From positions 4,278,001 to 4,342,000 of the forward strand of contig NW_015622541.1 in NCBI RefSeq assembly GCF_000835495.1: 64,000 nt of DNA, given 5' to 3'. The stretch is from Cladophialophora immunda. Taxonomy: Eukaryota > Ascomycota > Eurotiomycetes > Chaetothyriales > Herpotrichiellaceae. The translations under genes were made by a program, and so were the position numbers. Positions 44,470 through 56,319 of this stretch are shown here, piece by piece; the first letter of the stretch is position 1; each line of letters begins with the position of its first letter. The notes beneath the pieces were generated by a model, which saw only the letters and a program-made list of their open reading frames with translations, made no database searches and was not told the origin of the DNA.

Positions 44470-45525
44470 ATTTGTTGTAAGCGGCAGAAACACAGGTTCA
44501 AGGTCAGAAAAAGTGTTTTGAGGAGATACACATTGCTAAGGGAGGGGGGAGGTATATCGGATTTAAAAGACGTCAGTACCGATTTTTCAGCCTCGAGGCG
44601 TCATGATGGAACGGGGCATCCTGCATATCTGCACGCCAACACGACTTACTGGAGCATAAGGGGATCTCCAGCCAAGTAGCCGATAGACTCAAAAGGCATC
44701 AGAAAGCGAATGAATACGCTGCCGATTGTGTAATTGAATCGGCATGTGAAGCATCCGGGATCCAGAAGGCGAACAAAGAGACACGGGATCGTGCATTCGG
44801 CGATCAATCGAATCTATGACGCGGGAGTGGGGGATGTTGGTCTTGTATCGCAGCCTCCTGGCCCACAGCCTTGCACGTGCTTGGCGGGTGAAGATCCCAT
44901 TCCTTTGTAAGCCACTCGGTTCGTTCTGGTTCCGACTTTCTCATCGCGTGGTGCTGGCGGGACCAACCGTGCCTTTGCAACCCATATCTGAATAATAATC
45001 ATGGTCCAGACCGTGTTGGTCGTCCTATCACACGCATTTGCTGGCTGGATTCAGTACATTCGGAGGGCAATTACTCCCAACATCGGAGAGAATCAAAATC
45101 CTGGCTGGTAGCTGTTCGGCATGTCTGCAAATTGACTTATGGTCTTGATGTGTTGGTCTCGGGGATCTAGGCTGCTGGTCGCTCCACGGTTCTGCTTTCG
45201 TTATCCTTGTGCAGACCCTCGGAGCGATGGTAGATAATATCCTCCGCGCAGGATGATGCGGCCTCTGTACAATTGCTTTGCTTACTGCTGCATTCCGAAG
45301 CCATAGACAGAGTTAGGAAGTCTCATATGGTGTGCTCTGTGTCGATAGTTTCCCCGATCGCACGGAAAGTCCTGAGATCGCGCGAAGGAATATCTCCATG
45401 ACTGCGGGCGGCATGCTGCTGTGTCTTTGAGGATATTTGCGGACAAGCGTAGACGGCCTGGGGGCCCTGACTCTGCCGAGAGATGGTGGTATAGTGTTTT
45501 CACGTTTCTCTGCCGACAATCTTGG
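44470..45525. other. intergenic, 1.1 kb
   Basis: Upstream region of the exporter and 3' flank of the Tma17-like gene. No gene recognised. This is where accessory genes give way to conserved ones. Confidence 0.4.
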
Positions 45526-46011
45526 TTACAAATGCATTCCGTCCCCGTTGTTATCGTTGTCGTCGCCTCCGAGCCGATCCATCATCTGCCGCCGCAATTC
45601 CTCGTCGGTCAATCTTCCACCTGCGTTCCTCTCCGTCTCTGCTGTACCACCGGACGGCTCTTCTGATGCCCCGTTCAACTTTCCATTGGTGTCAGCTTCG
45701 TGCCATTTCCCTCCTCTTCTCTCCACCTCACGTTTCAACAGCTCTACTCTCTCCCTCTGTCGTTCGATCACAATATGGTTCTCCTGAATTGCATCCGAGC
45801 AGTCTTTGTCCCCCTCTTGCCTCGTACTTTCTGGTAAGCTGGTGTCTGATCTGATGCTATCAATATATTCTTGCAGTTGTCTGTTGGAGCGTTCGAGGTG
45901 GGCGATGGAGTTTTCAATTTCTTGAGCCTTGGAGTACAAGTTCTCAGCAGGAAGGTCTTGAATAGCTAGAGCGAAACGGTCTGCTGAGATAGGCTGGGAT
46001 TCGGCCGACAT
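45526..46011 (-). CDS. small coiled-coil protein, Tma17-like
   Basis: Intronless, 161 residues from ATG 46011; the frame is open further upstream but that sequence looks non-coding. SADRFALAIQDLPAENLYSKAQEIENSIAHLERSNRQL is followed by a conserved CSDAIQENHIVIERQRERVELLKREVERRG helix and an acidic, Asp/Asn-rich tail. This two-helix pattern resembles fungal Tma17/Adc17-type proteins, which help assemble the proteasome base (Rpt6) and associate with ribosomes. The match is from memory of the family pattern and is moderate only. Confidence 0.6.
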   Translation of the reverse strand: MSAESQPISADRFALAIQDLPAENLYSKAQEIENSIAHLERSNRQLQEYIDSIRSDTSLPESTRQEGDKDCSDAIQENHIVIERQRERVELLKREVERRGGKWHEADTNGKLNGASEEPSGGTAETERNAGGRLTDEELRRQMMDRLGGDDNDNNGDGMHL

Positions 46012-46529
46012 TTCGTTGAGGTGCGAGCTGCAAGGTGGAATAACTTGGAAAGAGATGTTACAGAAAGTAGTCGCTGTGATCTCGGATGTTTCTACAAGTT
46101 GTTCGTGTTTGCGGCGATGTGTCTGTGTTGTGAAGCGATCAATGTGGAGAACTTGAACCCCGCTCTGGATTTCCCGCGTGCCCGCCTCGCCCGCGATTAA
46201 TACGGTACCGAGCAAGAACGTTTCTACGATGCACAGCATAGAGACGCTGCGGCTCAACATGGTATTCTTCTTCCCACGAGGCTTGGCTTCAACATCTATC
46301 GTCAACACAAGACTCTCATAAGGCTCGACGCCTAGAGCGGGTCTTTCACACGAAGTACTGTCCAAGACTCCAAGTACGAGCGACGAAGGCGCATTCGGGT
46401 GGATATAGAGCACCCAGGATAACTCCTAGGGGATGTATCAAGGTTTGCATTCAGGCAGTGACTTTAGTTTACTGACGGACTCAAGCCCGAGATGGAATCT
46501 CAAACTGGGCAAGCAACAGAGAGCTCAAA
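46012..46529. other. intergenic, tandem minus-strand genes
   Basis: Promoter of the Tma17-like gene and 3' flank of VPS34. No further feature recognised. Confidence 0.4.
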
Positions 46530-49448
46530 TCAAGCCCGCCAGCCCTGCACAAATTCATGGAGTCTATCAATGACCACTCCAAAAACAGCATTGACACTGT
46601 CTGCCAGCACCTGATCCAATGCCCTTACTGCCTCTTCTTCGCTGACGTCAAGATTGAATCTTTCCCTCACTTTGCCCACGGCGCCGCCCATGCCTCCCAT
46701 CTGTTCTTCCATCAGCCTAATGTCCGTGACGGAGCTCTGGACCATCAGACTGAACAGGTTCAACACCAAGGAGCTCGACTTGCGTAGGGTCGTATACGCC
46801 GTGAAGCAGAATTGTTTGAACTGCGCGTACTGTGGTGAGGTGGTGCCACCCAGACCCTCTACCATTTCTTTGCACAGCTTGATGAGTGGTGCAAAAGGCT
46901 TCGGATCCCGTCCGAGAATGAAGCCGAAGTCGATGTGGAAGAAGTGGCCCGAGGGCTGAAGCAAGAGATTGTCGAGGTGGCGGTCGCCGACCCCCAGGAT
47001 GTACGTGATTACACAGTACCCGGCACACGATCTTATGTAGGTATCCATTGTCTCCTTGCGGACGCCAAGAGGTCCAGAAGCGTCGGGGTTGTTGGCGCGC
47101 AGATAGGCCAGTACCGACCCCTTGTATTTCGCCGAGATGACAGAGAGCGCAGTGGACGGAATGAATTGGACAGCACCAGCCGATGGCGAGGTGGCGAGAA
47201 TGCGGTATGGAGTCAATTTCAGGTCCAGGTTCTCCTTGAGCAGCAGATTGTTCATCAGTGTAATGATCTGAATGACGAGTTGATCTTGCCGCAAATCATC
47301 GCCTGTCTTAAAAATGATGGGATATTTGCCGTGTGTTTGCGTTCGCTGTGTCGATGCGCTCGAACTTTCAGCGGCGCTTGCGACTTTGAAGTTGAGGTAC
47401 AGTGGTGACAGTGAGGACTTGAAGACATTGGCTTCTTCAGGATAGATTCCACACACTTGGACTTCAGGGTCAAGCGCCAGTGGAATAGGCGGCTCAATTT
47501 TGACAAGTTCGTTCTTGGGATCAGCCAGAGTCTTCTTAAGCAACTCGATTTTTTGTAGGCGATTGGTCCTGCTGAAACGGATTTCCTTACTGATGCTCGA
47601 CAGGATCGTGATCAATTCGCCTTGTCTCAACAATGTCTTGCGCAGACTCGGATCACGCTTTTCCAATTCCACCATAAAGTAATACTCCACTCTTGCAAAT
47701 ACCGCTCGATTTGCGGCGCTGGTGTCGCTGCCCTGATCAACGCATTCGACCATAAGGAACCAGTGCAGGTAATTACCGAGCATAAAATTATTGGCAGCAC
47801 GATCAATGAGGAATTTGGCCAGCGACGAGGCAGGAAGCCCTTCTTCGGTACTCTCATACTTCTCGAATTTCAGCGCTTGGACGAGTTGAAGAAGGTATAA
47901 CTGCAATTCGGCGTCCCCAGCTTGCCGAAGTCGGTCAACGGCGTAGGCCCGGACAACGGGGTTATCGTAAGTCGGACCAAGTAATTCGAGAGCTGCATCG
48001 ACATCGATCTTAGCCCACCTAGGGATCAATTCAACAAGTTGGCGAACCTCGTTTGGATTGGTGAAATCGGTCGCTTTGACAACCTTGGTCAGAGCTCGTT
48101 TATCACGACTTAAGTGCCGTCGGAATGTCCAGATGACATCTTTGTCTTGCGCACTCAGCTCTTGGGTCGGTCCAAATGACAGAATCTCATTGAGTTCGTC
48201 CCTCATTTTGGCATTCGGCTTTTGATCACTGTCGGAAAATGCATTCCTGTCGCTTCGGACCAGGCGACGGTGTTTGCTCTCACAGGGATTCTCCCGTTGA
48301 AACTGCTCGGGGTCAAATATTTGGACCACCGGATATTCCTCGTCATCAACGACGGATGTGCCTGGAGCGATACCTGGTCCATATCGGACTTCTGGCGGCG
48401 GTTTCGCTCCCACTGCTGAAGCCGACGGAGTACTTTGAAACTCCTTCATCATCTTCGATGGTTCATATCCGAAATCTTCAAAGATGACGGGGAAATCCCA
48501 CCGGGGAAAATCGACATAAAGAGTGAAGCGTTCTTCATCATCCGTGTCGTCGTCAGAGTCATCATCAGCGTCAAGCTCGGCGTGTCCGTTCGCAGTATCA
48601 TTCATCCCCTTAGATGTCAACTGGCCTGACTTGCGCTTTGAAGGCTTATTGACTGAGGAGCGTTTTCGTGCTGCTTCTTCAACTTCGCGGGCTTTCTTGC
48701 CAACATTTTGAAAGACCAGTTGATCTAGCCAGTCATTCTGAGGAATCTCGTTCATTTCATGCTTTTTGAAGAGTTGCTCCAGCCTTTCTAGCTCCTCCTC
48801 CTCTGGAAGAGGCGGAGGTGGCTGCTCATTCGGCTTCCGACGCTTTGGGCGGGGAATGTGAGGAGTCCGAGATGGCGACTGACCATCGGCGGATCGTCGA
48901 CGATAGACTTTGCACTTCTGGCGACCTTTCCTCAAAGTACCATCTCCATCAAACAATGGAATGGTTGTGCCGCCGAATGGCACAGCGTGGTCAATGCTAC
49001 CGTTCTCTGGACAGGGCGTGATGTCCCATATGGTGATAGCAATCTGTGAGGAAATGGGGCAGTCCTTGACTAGAACGGGTAATTCTAGCCATTTGTTCCA
49101 GGTCCTGTTATTTTTGAAGAACGTATGTGGCGTTTGCATAGAGACACCCAGCGGCTTGGATTCGGCCCATAGCTGAGCAGTCACATACAGCTCTGAATTC
49201 GGGTTCTGGACCGATCCAACGTGGCGTATTTCTGGGTGTTTCAGAAGGACAGTATACGGAAAGGAATGCTGTTTGCCCTCCAACGTATTGCTATGCGCAA
49301 GTTAGTGTGAAGAATCCGTCTTAGTCGGGGATCTGACGGCAACAGGCCGGACGGATTGAGAAGGGTGATCGAGGGGGCCAAATACTCACATTCTGACACA
49401 GACAGGGAAGTCTATCTGGCGAGAGGTTGCGAAGGTGTATGTATCCAT
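46530..49448 (-). CDS. VPS34: phosphatidylinositol 3-kinase Vps34 (class III)
   Basis: Two exons (49390-49448, 46530-49290), 939 residues. Exon 1 codes for the first 19 residues (MDTYTFATSRQI...) and splices into INTLEGKQ, as expected for the family. In order: the C2 domain, an acidic insertion (Asp/Glu run near residue 240), the helical PIK domain, and the kinase domain with KTGDDLRQDQ, the catalytic loop GDRHLDN (about residues 787-793) and the metal-binding IDFGFILG. It makes PtdIns3P on endosomes, autophagosomes and vacuoles, with Vps15 and Atg6. Core gene. Divergent from NSE4 across 487 bp. Confidence 0.97.
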
Positions 49449-49935
49449 GATGCAAGGTCAGAGGAGCCACTGTCCATGGTGTTGCAAAGCTGGAGATGGA
49501 TAAGGCGGCGAGTTAGCATCAGCAGATGGACAATCGATGCACAGCAACATCCAGACAGGAGTGAAGCCTGGTGAATGATGGGAATGATGGACAAGGCGGG
49601 CGACCAACGGGCGACCAACGGGAAGGCTGAAGCGCTAACCAAGAGTGGATTAGTTTATCTCCCAGGCGCGTTGAGTGTCACTGCGCCGCGTCTCGCTGCG
49701 CCTCGTCCCCTCTCCATGTGAAACCTGTTCTCTGTTCGCCTTGTCTCGTGCCTTTCCCACCCTCGGTATTCTCACAGTTAGTGCAGTGTGCCTTGTACCG
49801 TGAGGCTGTGGACGGGAAGCGCCCTCCTTTCCCTCAAAGTCTAGGCAGCCCCTCGCCCCCTGCTGAAGTCCATCGTTAGCGACTTGCAGCACACGATAGT
49901 CCTTCTGGCCTCGCTTCTGCGGAAATGCGCCAGTC
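49449..49935. promoter_or_regulatory. bidirectional promoter VPS34 / NSE4
   Basis: 487 bp between divergent starts. It includes a tandem duplicate of an 11-mer (GGGCGACCAAC) around 49588-49620. No TATA box is evident, in keeping with housekeeping promoters. Confidence 0.5.
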
Positions 49936-51360
49936 ATGGCCCGTCTGAATACCCAGGCTGTATCGTCTGATACAGAGAACGAGAGGCTCACAAGCTCCCC
50001 AGCCAGTCATACAGACGCTGCCTCTCAGACACGCCCCTCAACCATCGAGGCGTCCGGCTCCGATAAAGAGAACGAGCATCACACTGCGAGCAGTCACAAG
50101 AAGAGAAAGAGTGCCACAGCCCATATGACAGATATGACTCCCGGCGGCTCACGAAAACGAAGAAGAACGGGCGGGCAAGAACCACAAACCCCATCGGCCC
50201 ACCAATACTATGATCCTGACCAGAATCCCGAAGAACGACGCCAAGTCCGTAAAGGTCTGCGCAGTCTTTTCGCAAAGCTACATGATTCCAGGGCAGAGTA
50301 TCTTCGGCCTGATTCAAAAGGCCTCGAGGAGACTCTCAGGACAGCAGACGAGCTTTACAAGAATGTCAAGCAAACGTCTGAGGCAACCATTGATTCGCGG
50401 CTACTTGTCGAGACTGCAGACCTGTCTTACCGAAAGATCAACAATCTGACGCTGGGTGACGGGACGATCGGCATTGATGTCGACGATTTCGTCACAAAAT
50501 GCATCATGTTCATGAAACAGGGTCATGAGCCTGAAGCGGCCTACCGTGATGCCCCTCCCAGCACTCAAACTCAACGGCGAAGACGGCGTCATGATGCGGA
50601 TGAAGAGGATGAGGGTGATACCATGAACTGGGAGTATTTGGGGAGGAGCGGCTGCTTCCTGTACAACTCACGCCCTTGCTTGACCGGCTTTCTCCTTGGC
50701 CCGCTGTCGGTTCAAAAGAAGGCTCGGCAGCAAACCCAGCGGAAAGCTCGCGAGGCTCGTACTGAACTCACCCAAGCGGTGCGTCCGGTTCAGCTGGGCG
50801 ACGAAGACCTTGAGAAGCAAGAATCGGCCAACCTCACCGAGATCTGCACCGAGATTGCACGACTCTTGCAAAAGGCTATGTTTACTGGAATGAAGAACGC
50901 AGAAAAAGAAGTCGACGAAGCAGACGAGACTCTTTCGGAGGAGCAAACGCGAGAGATCCTGCGAAGAAATGTAATTGCCGACAACGGGTGTGTACCACTA
51001 TTCAACTTCTGCGTCAACCCAAAATCTTTTGGCCAGACCGTCGAGAACATGTTTTACGTGAGTTTTTTGATCAAGGAAGGAAAAGTTGCCTTAGACTTTG
51101 ACAGCCATGGACTGCCAACACTCGGCCTCGAGCGTCCCAAGAGTCTCGCAGAGAGGCAGGAAACACAGCGCAACCAAGCCATCTTCACCCTCGACTTCGA
51201 CGTCTGGGAAGATATCATTAAGACTTTTGGCATCGAGAAGAGTGTCATTCCTCATCGAAGGGAGGAGAAGTATGATGATGGAATACTCGACTATGCGCAC
51301 ATGGAGGATGACGCCGACCGCAGGGAGGAAGAACAGGAAGATTCAGATGCCTACTCCTAA
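49936..51360 (+). CDS. NSE4: Smc5/6 complex kleisin Nse4
   Basis: Intronless, 474 residues. The N-terminal third is disordered with basic runs (HKKRKS, RKRRR) suited to nuclear import. The conserved body starts with RRQVRKGLRSLF, followed by the helix binding Smc5/6 heads (ETADLSYRKINNL). The C-terminal winged-helix domain contains VPLFNFCVNPKSFGQTVENMFYVSFLIKEGKVAL, the hallmark of Nse4. It is the kleisin bridging Smc5 and Smc6 in DNA repair and replication-fork stability. The acidic C terminus (EEEQEDSD) is usual. Confidence 0.95.
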   Translation: MARLNTQAVSSDTENERLTSSPASHTDAASQTRPSTIEASGSDKENEHHTASSHKKRKSATAHMTDMTPGGSRKRRRTGGQEPQTPSAHQYYDPDQNPEERRQVRKGLRSLFAKLHDSRAEYLRPDSKGLEETLRTADELYKNVKQTSEATIDSRLLVETADLSYRKINNLTLGDGTIGIDVDDFVTKCIMFMKQGHEPEAAYRDAPPSTQTQRRRRRHDADEEDEGDTMNWEYLGRSGCFLYNSRPCLTGFLLGPLSVQKKARQQTQRKAREARTELTQAVRPVQLGDEDLEKQESANLTEICTEIARLLQKAMFTGMKNAEKEVDEADETLSEEQTREILRRNVIADNGCVPLFNFCVNPKSFGQTVENMFYVSFLIKEGKVALDFDSHGLPTLGLERPKSLAERQETQRNQAIFTLDFDVWEDIIKTFGIEKSVIPHRREEKYDDGILDYAHMEDDADRREEEQEDSDAYS

Positions 51361-52118
51361 GACAGAGGTTGGTTTTATGGATGTTGGGTAGATGGGGTAT
51401 GGTGCGATTTTTGTCTTTTTGCGGCGAAGCAGGCCATATTGTTTGTTCTCGTGCCGTGGATTCGGTGCTTTGTCTTTGCCTTCTGTTTAGCCCTCAACCT
51501 GTCATGAGATGAATGAAAGAATTCGGCACACCGCGAGCCGAGCCCCCAGTCTGATACTAGCTTGCAGGGCATGGATGTTACCTACCTCGCCTCGACAGGT
51601 ATACTGTACCATAGCCTCTCGTGTGGATAGTTGGAGAAGTGATTAGAGGATCCCCCCCTGGCCATAGATGTTGCGCTAGACGGAGCAATGCATCAATAGG
51701 CTGGCGAGGCTCTTTTCTCCGCCTTGGTTTTCCCCGCGCCGCCCGCAGTTTTCCCTGGCAATCCACCATCATTCCACGTATGATCTTCATATCACACCCC
51801 CATTCTGATCCCTCTTCTCATATGCCGACGTGCATGGGTCCCTGTCTCAGGGCTTCAGGTCTTGACCCATGTGTGATGCAAGACGAACAAGCCGGGCATG
51901 ACGGCCTCATTGCCGATCGGTTGAAGTCCGTCGGGTTGATCTTCTAAGATGTCACGCTCCAAGGGGGAGGAGGGGGGGCGATGGCCCAAAGGCCCATGAT
52001 ATAAGATGGGAGAAGGATACGATGTACCTGTGGTGGTCTCTGTCTCATTCCATCGGAAGAATCCCCAAAACCAGGTAGGTGGTCAGCTCAAGAAACTGTC
52101 TCTTTTTTCCCAGCAAAG
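51361..52118. other. intergenic, tandem plus-strand genes
   Basis: NSE4 3' flank and promoter of the permease. It contains a G-rich tract near 51962-51980. No gene supported. Confidence 0.4.
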
Positions 52119-53989
52119 ATGGAGAAATCACCGCCCGCAGAGCACCACGAGGATACATTACCAGAGGTACGCAGTTCACTTGGGTAGCCTGAGCCTCACA
52201 GACGCGCCAGCGGGGTTTTTCTAAGACGTCGTGGTGTCACAGAAAGCCGTCATCGAGTCCCCGTCGAGCGACGAGGGCGCCTATGCCGTCGACCACGTCG
52301 AGTACGAGAAGCGCAACCGCCGCCTCAACCGCCGCCTCGACATCCGCATCCTCCCCCTCTGCTGCTGGGTCTACCTGCTCAACTTCCTCGACCGAGGCAA
52401 CATTGGCAACTCCAAGGTCCTCAACTCGGAGACGGGCGACGACTTGCTGCAGCAGACGCACATGACGGCCAATGGCTACGCCGTCACCGTCTCCCTCTTC
52501 TCCCTCGCGTACACGCTCTTCGAGGTGCCGAGCAACTATGTCATGAAGCACTGGGTCCGGCCGTCTCTGTGGCTGGCATTCCTGCTGTTCGCGTGGGGTG
52601 CGTTGACCATTGGGTTTGCCGGCGTGCAGAACTACACGACGGTCGTTGTGTTGAGGTTCTTGATTGGCGCTTTCGAGGCTGGTTTCTTCCCAGGTAACTA
52701 CGCTCCACCCCCCTCCTCCACGTCCGATCGAAACAAGTGTGCTGGATCTCCTACTCTACTCTGATTGGCACCAGAGGGAAAGGACAGAAAGAATGATCGA
52801 CGGACGTGCCGGGGATTGATCCTGCTACGCTCTCGCTACATGATTGCTGACCCTATATCCCCTTCCTTTTCTAGGCATCGTCTACTTCATCACGATCTGG
52901 TACCGCTTCAACGAGCGCGCCGTCCGCATCGCCTGCGTCGTGGCCTTCTGCAACCTCGCAGGCGCCTTTGGAGGCGCAATCGCCTACGGCGTGGGCCACG
53001 TCAACGGCACGGCCGGCCTCCAGGGGTTCAGGTGGCTGTTCATCATCGAGGGCATTATCACCCTGGTCTCGGCGTCCTTTCTGTTCTTCCTCCCCGACTA
53101 TCCCGCGCGGGCCAAGTTTCTGAACGAGTCGGACAAGCGGTTCGCAGAGGATCGGCTGAAGGAACGAGGCGGCGGGTATCTCAGGAGCCATGCCTCGAGG
53201 AAGGAGGTCCTCGAGACGTTCTTCAGCCCCAGGATGCTGGCGCATTACATTGCATACGTGAGTTCTTTTGTTCTCTCTTGACTTTCCCGTCCATACTTGC
53301 TGTTAGCATCTCCCTATACTTCTATACCGCCTTGTGACTATAGGGATATGGCCGTCTCGAAAGAGGATCTCGCACAGAAAGACTAATTACGCACACACAC
53401 ACCCCAGATCGCCGACGTCGTGCCGCAGGGCTCCTTCACATTCTTCACCCCGACCATCGTCAACGGGCTCGGCTACACGTCGATCCACGCGCAGCTGCTC
53501 ACCGTGCCGCCGTGGTGCGTCGGCTTCGTCGTGGCCATCACCCTGTCCTACTCGGCGGACCACTTCAACGCGCGCGGCGTGCACATCACCCTCGCCTCGC
53601 TGGTCGGCGCCGCGGGCTGGCTCGCCGCGGGCCTGCTCCCGCCGGACGCCTACACGGCGCGGTACGGGTGCCTCTGCCTCGCCGCGTGCGGGGCGTTCCC
53701 CGTCGCGCCCTCGATGGCCAACTGGGTCGCCTGCAACACGCCCTCGCTGCTGACGATCCCCTTCGCCATCGCCCTCAACAACAGCTCCGCGGGCATCGGG
53801 CAGATCATCGCCCAGTGGATCTGGAAGGCCGACGAGGCGCACAAGGGCTACCCCACGGGCAATTTCACCTGCGCGGCGTGCGGCTTCTTCGTCGCGGCCG
53901 TCACCGCCGGCCTGAGACTGTGGTACGGCCGGATGAACAAGTACGGGGTGAGGGACGCCAGTGGGGCCGAGAGGGTCTGGGCTCTATAA
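52119..53989 (+). CDS. MFS anion:cation symporter (Dal5/allantoate-permease type)
   Basis: Likely exons 52119-52173, 52226-52693, 52875-53257 and 53408-53989, 495 residues. The core is secure: KRNRRLNRRLDIRILP before helix 1, LNFLDRGNIGNSK (family motif), FEVPSNYVMK, FIGAFEAGFFPG-type helix 5 and PNYPARAKFL-like loop (here DYPARAKFL), 12 helices. Two introns are unusually long (181 and 150 nt); the second ends in an (AC)n tract before CCCCAG. The first exon is weak: the better donor (gtacgc at 52167) breaks the frame and only the poor donor at 52174 keeps it. Substrates of relatives are allantoate, nicotinate, pantothenate and similar organic anions. Confidence 0.85.
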
Positions 53990-54356
53990 GGATAGAGATC
54001 CTCACGTGTATGCATGTGAGGGGGCCTTCACAGATGTCTCGAGGATATGTGAAACCATGCGAGTCACAGCGAAGGAACAAGGGCACGAAGGAATGCGGTA
54101 CAATGTTGTATTGTAGCGAGTTTAAAGTTTATCCTCTCTTGACCACCGCATTGTCGGAGTCTATGCAGCTTGACACATGTGTAGATAGCCCACGCGAAAT
54201 TCTTGATCTCTAGAATTGCAAAGAGGTGTAGCAGCACGCTAGCAAGTCTAGTCATGCATGAAGCCGAGCTTGCTCCATGCCATTCTTTTCTCCATAAGAC
54301 CGTCTAAGCAACTTCGAGGGCTGAAGAAGAAGGGGATGCCGGCATAATTATATCTT
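53990..54356. other. convergent intergenic region
   Basis: 3' flanks of the permease and of glutathione reductase. Nothing else seen. Confidence 0.4.
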
Positions 54357-56319
54357 TTATCTCATTGTCACCAGTTCCTCAGCGCTTGTCTGCTGTTTGT
54401 AAGTAGTGTGGACTCAAGGAAGGCACAGGAAGATAGCAAGGGGAAACATACTGGATGGATAGCAACACAGCTATCGAAGTCTTTCTTCGTCGCGCCCATT
54501 TTGACCGCAACCCTAGGAGATTGCGACGTTAGCCACAAACCAATTGAGACAGTCTTCTTGTATGTTCCTTCAAACCAGGCCCATCCAAGGGTAGACTGGG
54601 AATTGGTCAGAAGTACTCACCCAAAGCCTTGCATCATCTCATCAACGCCCCGGCCCAGAATATGCAGCCCCACGATCTCCTCGCGAGGCCCTTGACACAC
54701 AATCTTGAACTCTGTGGGTTCTTTCTTCTTCTCTTCGGCAGGGTATCTGGTAAATACCATTAGCTGAGATTCTTGGGCCCTTGATCCGTAGCGCTGCTTC
54801 CGGCAGTATTACTTACACATCGTAGAACATCGCTGAGAACTTTGTATGATACACTTTAACATTCTCTTTGCCATACTTTTCGATCGCTTGAGGTTCGGTG
54901 AGCCCGGTGGCGCCGACTTCAGGGTGTGAGAAAACCACGGAGGGGATGCGATCGTATTGTAGGTGCGAATCTTTGAATTCGGGAGGTCCAAAGAGGCGGT
55001 TACCAAGTTGGCGACCGGCGGCAATGGCAACGGGTGTGAGTTCAGCCTGGCTCAATTGTTAGAAGGAGATGTATTCGGGCTTTCCGCAGCTCATATACCT
55101 GGCCTGTAACGTCTCCTAAGGCATAAATACCCTCAACGGATGTGTTCTGGTATTTATCCACCACAATGTGGCCCTGTTTGTTCGTTTTCATGGGGAGTTT
55201 CTCTAGTCCCAATCCTCTTGTTTCTGGACCGCGACCAATTGCCCATAATAGTTCATTGGTTTGCATCTCGGAGCCATCGTTCATTATTAACTTGAGCTGC
55301 TTTTCTCGGGGGTCGGAGCCGTCTTCGCTACCGGGTTTCACTTGTATAACTTCCTTGATACCGGGGTGGTTTCGATGCACGTGGACGCCAATCTCCTCAT
55401 AATGCTTGGTCATGGTCTCCTGAACCATCGGATCGAATTTTCTCAAAAAGGTGTTGCCACGGATGAACAGGTGCGTCTCAACACCGATGGCATTCATCAC
55501 GCCTGCAAGCTCGACTGCGATGTATCCTGCGCCAACGAAAACCATCTTCTTCGGGAGGTGTTTGATCAGGAAGAACTCGTCGGACGTAATGCCGTACTCT
55601 GAACCCTTGATGCCTTCGGGCTTTGTCGGAAACGACCCAGTCGCAATGCAAATATGCGGCGCCGTAACCCTGAATGCTTCGCCTCCATCCTTGGGCTTCA
55701 CTTCCATCTCATGCTCGCTGACAAATGTCGCTTGGCCCTTGATCAGATCAATGCCTTCTTTAGACCAATTATTCTCATAGGCGCCGTTGAGGACTTTTAT
55801 TCTGGCATCACGCTTCTCGACGAAGGTCTTGAAATCGAAGGAATTGCCGTCGCCAAATTTGTAGCCGTAGTGCTTGCCTGCTGCCATGGCTTCGCTGATG
55901 GACGCGAAGTTCCAGGTCATTTTTTTCGGTACGCAGCTGGGATGGGATATCAGTACATGTGCCTCTTTTCGTTTGTATGGCTTTTTTCTTTACCCGACAT
56001 TCACACAGCAGCCTCCCGAGACACCTGCATCGATGATACATGTCTTTGCCCCGTACCACCCGCTTGCTCTTCTCGCAGCGCCACTTCCACCTGATCCACC
56101 TCCAATGACTATGTAGTCATATTGCTTCGTGACGGGAGCCATATTCGAGGAAGAGGAGGAGAACTGTTTGGTGAGACCTGCAAGTCTAGACACAGACGCA
56201 GGGGACGAAGCGGGGTCCGGCCGCAACGGTGCAATGTGCAGAGATCTTCCAGACGCCAGAATCGGAGTTCGGTTGAGTGCAGCAGAAAGCCTAGAGAGTC
56301 GGCCGGTCCCAATTGACAT
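54357..56319 (-). CDS. GLR1: glutathione reductase
   Basis: Exons 55994-56319, 55099-55936, 55046-54819 (or 54817), 54621-54748, 54452-54512 and 54357-54389; about 537 residues. The FAD motif [12 protein letters not shown], the redox-active disulfide C-V-N-V-G-C (assembled across intron 1), the NADPH-domain [11 protein letters not shown] and the C-terminal HPTSAEE (assembled across the last intron, with the base His) are all present, so the enzyme should be an active NADPH-dependent GSSG reductase. The N terminus before an internal Met (56142) is rich in Arg and Ser and looks mitochondrial; the internal start would give a cytosolic form. Near the exon 3/4 junction the reading frame is odd: homology-like residues YPAEEKKK lie in one frame and [10 protein letters not shown] in another. 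Confidence 0.95.

Noticed and set aside
46012..46413. N-terminal extension of the Tma17-like frame
   Set aside because: Open by chance; residues before MSAESQ look random and the conserved segment starts right after the ATG at 46011.
53512..54213. 233-codon frame overlapping the permease last exon
   Set aside because: Arg-rich shadow of GC-rich coding sequence; the permease frame has clear membrane helices.
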